From an uncultured Acetatifactor sp. (GTDB lineage Bacteria; Bacillota; Clostridia; Lachnospirales; Lachnospiraceae): a stretch of DNA of 58,494 nucleotides. The notes beneath the pieces are model-generated. The model was not told where the DNA came from. It saw nothing but the letters and a program-made list of their open reading frames with translations, and did not search any database. Of this stretch, positions 50,758-58,494 are shown one piece after another. Where the stretch lies: the NCBI GenBank assembly GCA_947625475.1, contig CANQOL010000019.1:1-58494 (forward strand). The letters are read 5' to 3'. The position numbers and the translations under genes are program-made. Position 1 is the stretch's first letter, and every line of letters starts with the position of its first letter.

Positions 50758-52086
50758 TTATCTCGCGGATTTTCTCAAATTTTGCTGTGCCCTTTCGACA
50801 TCCTTTTCTGTCAGGACCCCTTTGTCCACCAAAGTCTGGAGGGATTTGAGGATCCCGAACTTGGCGTGCTGCCAGGTAAGGCCTCCCTGGAAGTACACCG
50901 CGTAGGGGGGCTTGATGGGCCCGTCCGCAGACAGCTCGATGGAGGAACCGGACACAAAGGCCCCCGCCGCCATGACCACCGGGGCGTCGTATCCGGGCAT
51001 ATCCCAGGGCTCCGGCGTCACAAAGCTGTCCACCGGCGCCGCCGCCTGGATGCCCTGGCAGAAGGCCGTCACTCCCTGGGGGGTCCCGAAGGTCACGGCC
51101 TGGATAATGTCATAGCGGGGCTCTCTGCCGTTTGGGATCACCGGAAAGCCCAGGTTTTCGTAGAGGTTTGCCGCGAAGATGGCCCCCTTCAGGGCCCCTG
51201 CCGTCACCGTGGGGGCCAAAAACAGTCCCTGGTAGAAGGCGCTCAGGATCCCAAGGGAGGCTCCCACCTCCTTGCCAAGGCCCGGGGAGGTCAGGCGTCT
51301 GGCGGCGTTTTCCACGCACTCCTTAGTGCCGGCGATGTAGCCTCCGATGGGGGCCAGGCCGCCGCCGGGGTTTTTGATCAGGGAGCCCACCACCATGTCC
51401 GCCCCCACGTCCCCGGGCTCTATGGTCTCCACAAATTCCCCGTAGCAGTTGTCCACCATGCAGATCAGGTCGCTCTTGCAGGATTTCAGGAAGGCGATCA
51501 GCTCTCCGATGCGCTCCACGGACAGGGTGGGCCGGGTCTGGTAGCCTTTGGAGCGCTGGATGGTCGCCAGGCGGGTGTTCTCCCGGATGTTTTCCCGGAT
51601 TTTGTCGTAGTCAAAGCTGCCGTCGGGCAGAAGGTCCACCTGGCGGTAGGTGATGCCGTACTCCGCCAGGGAGCCGCGGGAGGGACGGATGCCGATTACT
51701 TCCTCCAAGGTGTCGTAGGGTTTGCCCACAGGGGAAAGGAGTTCGTCCCCGGGGCGCAGATTGCTCATAAGGGCCAGGGCCAGGGCGTGGGTGCCGCAGG
51801 TGATCTGGGGGCGCACCAGGGCGTCCTGGGTGTGGAAGACGGAGGCGTACACGGCCTCCAGGGTATCGCGGCCCAGGTCGTTGTAGCCGTAGCCGGTGGT
51901 GCCCAGAAGACAGGCTTCGCTGACACGGTTTTGCTGCATGGCGCGGAGGACTTTTAGCTGGTTGTATTCGGCGCGGGCGTCGATTTCGGAGAAGCGGGGG
52001 GACAGGAGGGTCAGGGCGTGTTCGCCGTATTCGTAGATGAGGGGGGTGATGCCCAGGGTTTGGTAGAGGTGCTGTAGGGATTCCAT
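50758..52086 (-). CDS. Methionine gamma-lyase-like PLP enzyme (aluminium-resistance family)
   Basis: A 442-residue PLP-dependent protein of the Met_gamma_lyase (PF06838) family, sometimes labelled aluminium resistance protein. The PLP lysine is in VGSLIKNPGGG. Other landmarks are GTTGYGYNDLGRDTLE, QITCGTHALALAL and MVDNCYGEFVE. The reaction in vivo is uncertain; the fold is that of cystathionine gamma-lyases. It is followed by radC after 88 bases and preceded by a 356-base repeat-filled spacer. Confidence 0.9.
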   Translation of the reverse strand: MESLQHLYQTLGITPLIYEYGEHALTLLSPRFSEIDARAEYNQLKVLRAMQQNRVSEACLLGTTGYGYNDLGRDTLEAVYASVFHTQDALVRPQITCGTHALALALMSNLRPGDELLSPVGKPYDTLEEVIGIRPSRGSLAEYGITYRQVDLLPDGSFDYDKIRENIRENTRLATIQRSKGYQTRPTLSVERIGELIAFLKSCKSDLICMVDNCYGEFVETIEPGDVGADMVVGSLIKNPGGGLAPIGGYIAGTKECVENAARRLTSPGLGKEVGASLGILSAFYQGLFLAPTVTAGALKGAIFAANLYENLGFPVIPNGREPRYDIIQAVTFGTPQGVTAFCQGIQAAAPVDSFVTPEPWDMPGYDAPVVMAAGAFVSGSSIELSADGPIKPPYAVYFQGGLTWQHAKFGILKSLQTLVDKGVLTEKDVERAQQNLRKSAR

Positions 52087-52442
52087 ATGGGGTGTTCTCC
52101 TTGTCGTTGTGAGGGGTTAGGGGTAATGTTACTGGGGGTTAACAGCAGGGGTAAGGTCGGGGGATAACAGGGTAAGGTCGGGGGACGGGATCCGTCCATA
52201 TAGATAGAGACGGGCTCTGATGCAGTGGCAAATCGCCCGTTCTCTATCTATATGGATGGATCCCTGTTGCTTGGCTTTATCTGCATAGCGGGCCCTGCGG
52301 CGGTGCTTATCTTTTATTGCACAGCGAACCTTGCTGCTGGTGTTTGGCTTAATCTAGCACAACCGAACCTTGTTGCTGTTGCTTGGCTTTAGCTGCACAG
52401 CGGCTTTGCGGCGGTGCTTGGGCTTGGCTGCCGGTCGGGCTG
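52087..52442. repeat. Repeat-filled spacer between miaA and the PLP-enzyme gene
   Basis: No gene is supported in these 356 bases. From the PLP-gene side they hold a 21-base-period direct repeat (GGGTAAGGTCGGGGGA at 52149-52164 and 52170-52185), a long hairpin (52191-52260), and about four to five degenerate copies of a 35-39-base unit (52267-52432) with the theme TGCTTGGCTTTA...GCACAGCG...TGCGGCGG. Confidence 0.7.
52191..52260. repeat. Long hairpin with ACGGG-N5-ATGCAGTGG core (copy 2)
   Basis: A near-perfect stem of about 25 base pairs (52191-52215 with 52235-52260; one mismatch and one bulge) with the loop 52216-52234. It contains ACGGG (52210-52214), five bases, and ATGCAGTGG (52220-52228), the same core and spacing as at 33309-33327. 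Confidence 0.65.
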
Positions 52443-53408
52443 TCAGGGCTGGGGAGGCAGGATGGCGCGGTCTTGGAGTTTCTGCAGGAGGAAGGTGAGG
52501 ATGCGTTCCTCGCTGCGGCCGAAGGCGGGCTTGCTGACCCAGATTACGTCGCGCTCCCGGCGGAACCAGGTGAGCTGGCGCTTGGCAAAGTGCCGGGTGT
52601 CCCGTTTGATCCGGTAGACTGCCTCATCCAGGGAAATGTCTCCCTCCAGGCAGTCCAGGATTTCTTTGTAGCCCAGGCCCTGCATGGAGACCATATCCCG
52701 GGTGCAGCCGGCCTCTTTCAGTTTTTTGACTTCTTCCACCAGGCCCTGTTCCAGCATCCGGTCTACGCGCTGTTCGATTCTGCGGTAGAGGATTTCCCGG
52801 TCTTCGTCCAGGACAAAGTAGCAGGCGTTGTAGGCGTTTTCCCGGCTGGCCTGGAGGCGGTTGTGCTGGGAAATTTTTTCTCCGGTGAGGCGGTAGAATT
52901 CCAGGGCGCGGATCACTCTCTTCTGGTTGTTGGGGTGGATGGCGGCGGCGGCTTCCGGGTCCGCCTGGGCCAGCAGGGTGTGGAGATAGGCGGGGCCCTG
53001 GGCGGCGGCAAGCTGCTCCAGCTCCCGGCGGCAGGTCTCGTCCTGGGGGCCCTGGGAAAAGTCCACATCTTTTAACACGGCCTGGATGTAAAAGCCGGTG
53101 CCTCCGGTGAGGATGGGCAGTTTCCCCCGCCGGCGGATCTCCCGGATGGCCTCCCGGCATTTTTCCTGAAAGAGGGCCACATGGAACTCTTCCCAGGGTT
53201 CTAAAATGTCCAGCAGGTGGTGGGGGATCCGGGCCCGTTCCTCCGGGGATGCCTTGGCGGAGCCGATATCCATGCCCTTGTAAACCTGCATGGAATCCGC
53301 AGAGATAATCTCCCCGTCCACAGCCTCGGCCAGCTTCAGGGACAGGCTTGTCTTTCCCACGGCAGTGGGGCCTGTCAGTATGATCAGCGGTTCCCTGGCG
53401 TCATTCAT
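52443..53408 (-). CDS. miaA: tRNA dimethylallyltransferase MiaA
   Basis: A 321-residue enzyme that adds an isopentenyl group to adenosine-37 of tRNAs reading U-starting codons. The P-loop GPTAVGKTSLSLKLA is at the N-terminus, followed by ISADSMQVYKGMDIGSAK, HHLLD and the tRNA-contacting TGGTGFYIQA. Its ATG overlaps the end of mutL (ATGA), so the two are coupled. Confidence 0.96.
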   Translation of the reverse strand: MNDAREPLIILTGPTAVGKTSLSLKLAEAVDGEIISADSMQVYKGMDIGSAKASPEERARIPHHLLDILEPWEEFHVALFQEKCREAIREIRRRGKLPILTGGTGFYIQAVLKDVDFSQGPQDETCRRELEQLAAAQGPAYLHTLLAQADPEAAAAIHPNNQKRVIRALEFYRLTGEKISQHNRLQASRENAYNACYFVLDEDREILYRRIEQRVDRMLEQGLVEEVKKLKEAGCTRDMVSMQGLGYKEILDCLEGDISLDEAVYRIKRDTRHFAKRQLTWFRRERDVIWVSKPAFGRSEERILTFLLQKLQDRAILPPQP

Positions 53409-55330
53409 CGTTTAAACTTTTTCTCCATCTCATATTTGCTCATGGAAAGGATTGTGGGCCGTCCGTGGGGGCAGTGGTAGGGGTTTTCCAGGGTAAGGAG
53501 CTGGTCGATCAGCTCTTCCGCCTCTTCCCTGGAGAGGGTCTGGTTGCCCTTCACCGCCGCCTTGCAGGCCATGGAGGCGATTTTTTCCTGGGCGGCCTGG
53601 TCGCCCCCTGCGGGGCCTTTTTCCGCCAGGTGATCCAGCACCTCCAGAAAAAGCTCCTTTTCCCCGCAGCCGTACAGGTCGGTGGGGACGCCCCGGAGAG
53701 CGTACTCATTCCCCCCGAAGGGCTCCACCTCGAAGCCCAGGGCCCGGAAGGATGTGCTGTATTCCCGGTAGGCCAGTTCCTCCTGGCCGGTGAGGCTGAC
53801 GATGATGGGCGGCAGAAGGTTCTGGGTCAGAATGGCCTTCTCCCGGTACTGCTTCATAAAGCTCTCGTACTTGACCTTCTCATGGGCGGCGTGCTGATCG
53901 ATGATCAGGAGCTTATCCCGGTACTCGATGAGCCAGTAGGTGTCAAACACCTGGCCGATCAGACGGTACTCGGCCCTCTTCTCCCGGGTCAGGATCCGCT
54001 CCTCAAACAAATTTCCCTGCTGAAACTCCCCCTCCTGCCTCTGTCTGGCCTGATACTGGAGCTCCTGGGCCACCCGGTACTGGCCCATTCGGCGTTCCTC
54101 AAAGGGCTCCGGAGCCGAGGGATGTTTGGCTGCCGTTCCGGCAGTCCTGACGGCCGTTCCGGCAGTCTTGGCGTTCTCTTTTTCCGGCCCGGACACGTCA
54201 GGCTGCCCTCCGGCAGGCACCCGGCTCTCCGCCGCCTGGTTTCCGGCAGCCGTCCGGCCCGGGGCTTCCCCTGGCTTCCGGCTCCGGCTTTCCGGCATTT
54301 TCAAGGCCGGAAGGGGGGCCTCCACCTGGGGAATCATCTCCCGCTGCCGGAGGGTCTGGGAGACGGCCTCCGTCACCAGAGCGCTGATCCCCATTCCGTC
54401 CGAGAAGCGCACCTCCATCTTGGTGGGGTGCACGTTCACATCCACCCGGGAGCAGTCTGCCACCTTCATATGCAGGACGCAGAAGGGGAATTTATGCTGC
54501 ATCAGTTGTTCCCGGCAGCCCTCTTCAATGGCCTTGGCCAGGATATTGCTGCGGATAAATCTTCCGTTGATAAAATAGATCTCAAAGCTGCGGTTGGAGC
54601 GGTTTAAGGCCGGTGTCCCCAAAAAGCCCTCCAGCGTCACCCCGTCCTTCTCAAAGGCAAGGGGAATCAGCCCCGCCGCCGTCTCCCTGCCGTAGAGCCG
54701 GTAGATGACCTCCCGCAGATCTCCCTTTCCGGAGGTGTAAAACCTAGTCTGGCTCCCCACCATGAGTTTAAAGGAGATATCCGGCCGCGACAGGGCCAGA
54801 TGCTCCATCAGGTCGATCACATAGCTTCCCTCCGTGGCGGGCTGCCTTAAAAATTTTTTCCGCACGGGGGTGTTGTAAAAGAGGTTCCTCACCACAAAGG
54901 TGCTTCCCTTGGGAGCCCCCACTTCCTCAAAGCTCTTCTCCGCGCCCCCTTCGATCACCATCCGGGTGCCTGTGAGAGCCTCCTGTGTCTTGGTAATCAG
55001 CTCCACCTGGGCCACTGCCGCGATGCTGGAGAGCGCCTCACCCCGAAACCCCAAAGATGAAATCCGGCCCAGATCCTCCGCCCGCTGAATCTTGCTGGTG
55101 GCGTGGCGCAGGAAGGCCGTCCGGATCTGGGATGCCTCCATGCCGCTGCCGTTGTCCGTGATCCGGATCAGGCTGATCCCTCCCTCCCGGATTTCCACGG
55201 TAATGGCGTCCGCCCCCGCGTCCACTGCGTTCTCCACCAGCTCCTTCACCACGCTGGCGGGGCGCTCCACCACCTCCCCGGCAGCGATCTTGTCTATGGT
55301 TTCCGCGTCCAGCACACGAATCTCACTCAT
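53405..55330 (-). CDS. mutL: DNA mismatch repair protein MutL
   Basis: A 641-residue ATPase and endonuclease acting after MutS. The N-terminal GHKL domain has ITDNGSGM, ATSKI and GFRGEALSSIAAVA. A Pro/Ala-rich linker (about 335-430) follows. The C-terminal domain carries the metal endonuclease motif DQHAAHEKVKYE near 475 and CPHGRPT near the end, as expected where MutH is absent. GGAG precedes ATG 55330. It overlaps miaA. Confidence 0.97.
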   Translation of the reverse strand: MSEIRVLDAETIDKIAAGEVVERPASVVKELVENAVDAGADAITVEIREGGISLIRITDNGSGMEASQIRTAFLRHATSKIQRAEDLGRISSLGFRGEALSSIAAVAQVELITKTQEALTGTRMVIEGGAEKSFEEVGAPKGSTFVVRNLFYNTPVRKKFLRQPATEGSYVIDLMEHLALSRPDISFKLMVGSQTRFYTSGKGDLREVIYRLYGRETAAGLIPLAFEKDGVTLEGFLGTPALNRSNRSFEIYFINGRFIRSNILAKAIEEGCREQLMQHKFPFCVLHMKVADCSRVDVNVHPTKMEVRFSDGMGISALVTEAVSQTLRQREMIPQVEAPLPALKMPESRSRKPGEAPGRTAAGNQAAESRVPAGGQPDVSGPEKENAKTAGTAVRTAGTAAKHPSAPEPFEERRMGQYRVAQELQYQARQRQEGEFQQGNLFEERILTREKRAEYRLIGQVFDTYWLIEYRDKLLIIDQHAAHEKVKYESFMKQYREKAILTQNLLPPIIVSLTGQEELAYREYSTSFRALGFEVEPFGGNEYALRGVPTDLYGCGEKELFLEVLDHLAEKGPAGGDQAAQEKIASMACKAAVKGNQTLSREEAEELIDQLLTLENPYHCPHGRPTILSMSKYEMEKKFKR

Positions 55331-55569
55331 CTTTTCTCCGTTCCGAAGCGACCCCGCTCCTGTTTTCCCGGCTGCCAGGCCAGGCCCCCGCCTGCGCCAA
55401 ACCGGTCATGCGGCCCTTCCTCTTTGCCGGCGCTTCCCACCTGCGTCAAGCAGTCCATGCGGTCTTTTCCCTTTGCCGGGCGCAGCCCGTCTAAGCCAAG
55501 CCGGTCATACGATCCATCCCCTTTGCTAAGCTCAGCCCACCTGCACCAGGCAGTCCATACAGTCCTTCC
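55331..55569. repeat. Tandem 50-base repeats between mutS and mutL
   Basis: After about 60 bases with no clear feature, four successive units begin at 55392, 55441, 55491 and 55541 (49, 50, 50 and a partial 30 bases). Units 1 and 3 share CCGGTCAT; units 2 and 4 share GCAGTCCAT. All end in the theme CTTTGC...CAGCCCAC. The last copy runs to the mutS stop. No gene is supported here. Confidence 0.72.
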
Positions 55570-58233
55570 CTACCCCTGCCACCTGTTCTTCAGTCTGTTC
55601 TGCAGCCGGTAGAGGGTGTTCAGGGCATCCAGGGGCGTCATATTGGGCACATCCGCCTCCCGCAGCTCCTTTAACACATCCTCATCCGTCACCGTGTCAA
55701 AGAGGGACATCTGCTCCAGATCCACCTGGTCATAATGCTTTGGCTTTTTGGCCTTTCCGGTGTCCCCGCTCTGATCCTGCGCAAAGATCTCCTGTACCTT
55801 CTTTGTAATATCCTGCTCCCCCAGCTGTCTCGCGATTTCCTTTGCCCGGTCGATGACCATATCCGGCACTCCCGCCAGCTTGGCCACCTGAATCCCGTAG
55901 CTTCTGTCCGCCCCGCCCTTGATGATCTTGCGCAGGAACACAATATCGTCCCCGCTCTCCTTGACGGCGATACAGTAGTTGTTGACGTTGCCGATCTTGC
56001 CCTCCAGCTCCGTCAGCTCATGGTAGTGGGTGGCAAAGAGAGTTTTGGCCCCCAGCAGCTTTTTGTTGCTGATGTGCTCGATCACCGCCCAGGCGATGCT
56101 CAGCCCGTCAAAGGTGGAGGTCCCCCGGCCGATCTCGTCCAGCACCAGCAGACTCTTTGGCGTGGCGTTTCGCAGGATGTTGGCCACCTCGTTCATCTCC
56201 ACCATAAAGGTAGACTGGCCGCTGGCCAGATCGTCCGAAGCCCCCACCCGGGTAAAAATCCGGTCCACAATGCCGATATCCGCGCTCTCGGCCGGCACAA
56301 AGCAGCCCAGCTGGGCCATGAGCACAATCAGGGCCGTCTGGCGCATGTAGGTGGATTTCCCGGCCATATTGGGGCCGGTGATCACGGAGATGCAGTGGCT
56401 GTCATTGTCCAGCAGGGTGTCGTTGGCGATGAACAGGCCGGGGTCCATCATCTGCTCCACCACCGGATGGCGCCCCTCTTTGATATGGATCAGGCCCTTC
56501 TCGTTGAGATGAGGTCTGACATAGCGGTTCCGCTCCGACACATAGGCCAGAGAGGTGAACACATCCAGGCAGGCCACTGCCTTGGCGGTGCGCTGAATCC
56601 GGTCCAGCTCCCCCGCGATCTTCTCCCTTATCTCACAGAACAGATCGTATTCCAGGGTGCACAGCCGCTCCTGGGCGTTCAGGATGGTATCCTCCAGCTC
56701 CTTGAGCCGGGGGGTGGTGTAGCGCTCTGCGTTGGCCAGGGTCTGCTTGCGGATATAGTCCGGGGGCACCAGATTCTGGAAGGAATTGGTCACCTCAAAA
56801 TAATACCCGAACACCTTGTTGTACTTGATCCGAAGGTTTTTGATGCCCGTGCGGGCCCGGTCCTCCTCCTCCAGCTGGGCCAGCCACTCCTTTCCGTCCC
56901 GGCTGGCGCTGCGCAGCCGGTCCACTGTCTCATCGTAGCCGTCCAGCAGGATCCCGCCCTCCCGGATGGTCAGGGGCGCATCCTCCCGGATGGATTTCTG
57001 CAAAAGCTCGTACAGATCCTCAAAGGAATCGATATCCCGCTCCACATTGGATAAGAGCTCCCCCTGAAAGCCCTGCAGCACCGCCTTGATATGGGGCAGC
57101 ATCTCCAGGGAATTGCGCAGCGCCAGCAGGTCTTTGGGGTTGGCGGACTGATAGGCCACCCGGCCCAGCAGCCGCTCCAGATCGTAGATCGCCTTCAGAT
57201 ACTCCCGCAGCTCGTCCCGGGACACCGTGTCAGCGTTCAGTTCCTCCACCGCGTCCAGACGGCGCTCGATCTCCGGCTTCTCGATCAGAGGCTGCTCCAC
57301 ATAGCTGCGCAGCAGCCTGGCCCCCATGGCGGTGCCCGTCTTGTCCAGAACCCACAGAAGGGAACCCCTCTTCTGCTTTTCCCGCAGGGTCTCCACCAGC
57401 TCCAGATTGCGCCGGGTGGAGCCGTCCAGCAGCATAAAGCCGCTGGTCACATAGGAGTGGATATGGGTGATATGGCCCAGCCCGATCTTCTGGGTGTCGT
57501 ACAGATACTTCATGAGAGCCCCTGCCGCCATGGCTCCCACCGGGAAATCCTCCAGGCCCAGGCCCTTTAAGGTGCTGACCTTAAAATGATCCGCAAGGCA
57601 CCTCTCCCACACGGCGTCGTCGAAATAATGGGCCTCTATGGCGCTCACCGCTATGTGGAGCCTCCCCCTCAGATCCGCGATATCCATGCCGCTGACCAAA
57701 AAGGCGTCGTTGCAGATAATCTCCGAGGGCTCATACTTCATCAGCTCGTCCATGAGCTTCTTGAGATCCTCCACCTCCGTCATGTGGAAATCCCCCGTGG
57801 TCACATCCGCCACTCCCATGCCGATCCGGCCGGGCGTGTAGGCCACGCACATAAGGTAATTGTTTTTGGATTCCTCCAGAGACTGCAGATTCAGGTTGGT
57901 GCCGGGGGTGACGATCCGCACCACCTCCCGCTTCACCAGCCCCTTGGCCAGCTTCGGATCCTCCATCTGCTCGCAGATGGCCACTTTGTAGCCCTTGGCA
58001 ATCAGCCTGCTCAGATAGCTCTCCACCGAATGGTAGGGCACCCCGCACATGGGGGCCCTCTCCTCCAGGCCGCAGCTCTTCCCCGTGAGTACCAGATCCA
58101 GCTCCCGGGAAACCGTCTCTGCATCCTCAAAAAACATTTCGTAAAAATCCCCCAGCCGGTAAAAAAGGAGACAACCCGGGTACTGCTTCTTGGTCTCCAG
58201 ATATTGCCGCATCATGGGTGTCATTTCCGCCAC
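55570..58233 (-). CDS. mutS: DNA mismatch repair protein MutS
   Basis: An 887-residue ATPase that recognises mismatches. The N-terminal mismatch-binding domain has the Phe-X-Glu-type stretch FYRLGDFYEMFFEDA. The C-terminal ATPase has Walker A GPNMAGKSTYM near 619, STFMVEMNE, DEIGRGTST and ATHYHELTE. The start is taken as GTG 58233, 8 bases after AGGAG; a longer frame to 58266 has no site. First gene of the mutS-mutL-miaA group. Confidence 0.97.
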   Translation of the reverse strand: MAEMTPMMRQYLETKKQYPGCLLFYRLGDFYEMFFEDAETVSRELDLVLTGKSCGLEERAPMCGVPYHSVESYLSRLIAKGYKVAICEQMEDPKLAKGLVKREVVRIVTPGTNLNLQSLEESKNNYLMCVAYTPGRIGMGVADVTTGDFHMTEVEDLKKLMDELMKYEPSEIICNDAFLVSGMDIADLRGRLHIAVSAIEAHYFDDAVWERCLADHFKVSTLKGLGLEDFPVGAMAAGALMKYLYDTQKIGLGHITHIHSYVTSGFMLLDGSTRRNLELVETLREKQKRGSLLWVLDKTGTAMGARLLRSYVEQPLIEKPEIERRLDAVEELNADTVSRDELREYLKAIYDLERLLGRVAYQSANPKDLLALRNSLEMLPHIKAVLQGFQGELLSNVERDIDSFEDLYELLQKSIREDAPLTIREGGILLDGYDETVDRLRSASRDGKEWLAQLEEEDRARTGIKNLRIKYNKVFGYYFEVTNSFQNLVPPDYIRKQTLANAERYTTPRLKELEDTILNAQERLCTLEYDLFCEIREKIAGELDRIQRTAKAVACLDVFTSLAYVSERNRYVRPHLNEKGLIHIKEGRHPVVEQMMDPGLFIANDTLLDNDSHCISVITGPNMAGKSTYMRQTALIVLMAQLGCFVPAESADIGIVDRIFTRVGASDDLASGQSTFMVEMNEVANILRNATPKSLLVLDEIGRGTSTFDGLSIAWAVIEHISNKKLLGAKTLFATHYHELTELEGKIGNVNNYCIAVKESGDDIVFLRKIIKGGADRSYGIQVAKLAGVPDMVIDRAKEIARQLGEQDITKKVQEIFAQDQSGDTGKAKKPKHYDQVDLEQMSLFDTVTDEDVLKELREADVPNMTPLDALNTLYRLQNRLKNRWQG

Positions 58234-58278
58234 TGTCTTATCTCCTGTTCTGACAAATGCGGACACACAAAAAAGAAA

Positions 58279-58310
58279 AAAGCGGACACAGCCGCTTGTG
58301 TATCCGCTTT
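58279..58310 (-). terminator. Terminator upstream of mutS
   Basis: On the minus strand AAAGCGGA pairs with TCCGCTTT and CACA with TGTG, with a small bulge, then a T-rich tail opposite 58269-58280. It would end a minus-strand transcript arriving from beyond the window and lies 8 bases after the stop of the fragment at 58318. Confidence 0.75.
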
Positions 58311-58317
58311 TATCTTA

Positions 58318-58482
58318 CTACAAAATCTGGTATTTGTAAATCACTGAATCCTCCCGTCCGGCACTTTTTGCCGTTATGGTGACCTGGGAATGCTCGGGCC
58401 GGACGGCGGCCAGCAGCCGGGTGTTTGACACTTCTTTTAAATAGCCTAACTGCAAAAATCCTTCATCTAAGCCATTTATGGC
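58318..58482 (-). CDS. Coding-like fragment or small gene at the window edge
   Basis: An open frame of 54 residues ends at TAG 58320-58318, just before a terminator. Its bases are strongly coding-like (GC-rich third positions; LGYLKEVSNTRLLAAVRPE). In frame it is closed upstream by TAA at 58485-58483, beside a run of seven A on the coding strand. Either it is a small gene starting at TTG 58455, or the 3' end of a gene broken by a frameshift near the A-run. I do not recognise the product. Confidence 0.35.
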   Translation of the reverse strand, partial: AINGLDEGFLQLGYLKEVSNTRLLAAVRPEHSQVTITAKSAGREDSVIYKYQIL

Positions 58483-58494
58483 TTATTTTTTTGT

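Noticed and set aside
52161..52176. Near match to the I-SceI homing endonuclease site (GGGATAACAGGGTAA)
   Set aside because: Fifteen of eighteen bases agree but both ends differ, no homing endonuclease gene is present, and the match arises from the 21-base repeat.
52267..52432. CRISPR-like array
   Set aside because: Units are degenerate along their whole length with no constant repeat and unique spacers, and no cas gene is present. The same applies to 55392-55570.

Overview
The window is a gene-dense, GC-rich stretch of a bacterial chromosome, almost certainly from a Lachnospiraceae-type Clostridium (Bacillota). The signs are Gram-positive AGGAGG ribosome sites, a LexA/YneA SOS pair, L27 with a cleavable N-terminus next to its protease Prp, RecU, SepF, MinCDE, a two-subunit HisG/HisZ, and a paired radical-SAM/DUF2344 locus. 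There is no prophage, insertion sequence, CRISPR array or rRNA operon. One tRNA (Ala, anticodon CGC) is present.

Layout. 1-6.2 kb: a partial winged-helix protein, a membrane-anchored amidase, a YlbJ-like membrane protein reading the other way, a pseudouridine synthase fused to a HAD phosphatase, a small membrane protein, a second pseudouridine synthase and recU. 6.2-11.4 kb: a histidine operon (hisZ-G-D-B and a HisF-like/HisIE fusion) behind a good sigma-A promoter. hisA, hisF, hisH and hisC are not in the window. 11.4-18.1 kb: radical SAM, DUF2344 and RNase E/G genes in overlapping order, then a Nudix hydrolase, a HAD phosphatase and a small protein. 18.2-20.4 kb (minus strand): dtd with a tiny membrane-peptide gene directly after it and an opposing promoter, which together look like a type I toxin-antitoxin locus, then an AI-2E-family transporter. 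20.5-24.9 kb: rubrerythrin, ttcA, a tyrosine recombinase, tRNA-Ala, the divergent yneA-lexA SOS control region and a DUF378 protein.

25-58.5 kb is nearly all minus strand. In transcription order from the right the blocks are: mutS-mutL-miaA; a methionine-gamma-lyase-like PLP enzyme; the cell-shape and division block radC-mreBCD-PBP2-minCDE-rodA-mgsA-DacF-like peptidase-P-loop protein; a second division block (HlyD-like membrane protein, yggS, sepF); aroB-lspA-rluD-like synthase; an unknown protein and cstA; a cytidylate-kinase-like protein; rplU-prp-rpmA; obgE-yhbY-nadD-yqeK-rsfS; and a C39-like peptidase.

Most of the window is housekeeping. The less explained material is between genes: the toxin/antisense-like locus at 18.2-18.5 kb; two long hairpins sharing an ACGGG-N5-ATGCAGTGG core (33.3 and 52.2 kb); a composite palindromic repeat whose end recurs next to other start codons (16.9, 21.1, 35.6 kb); degenerate tandem repeats in the spacers on both sides of mutL-miaA; and a possible three-way-junction leader before the DUF378 gene. 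Promoter, terminator and start calls were read by eye. Function calls rest on recognised motifs, and no database search was run.
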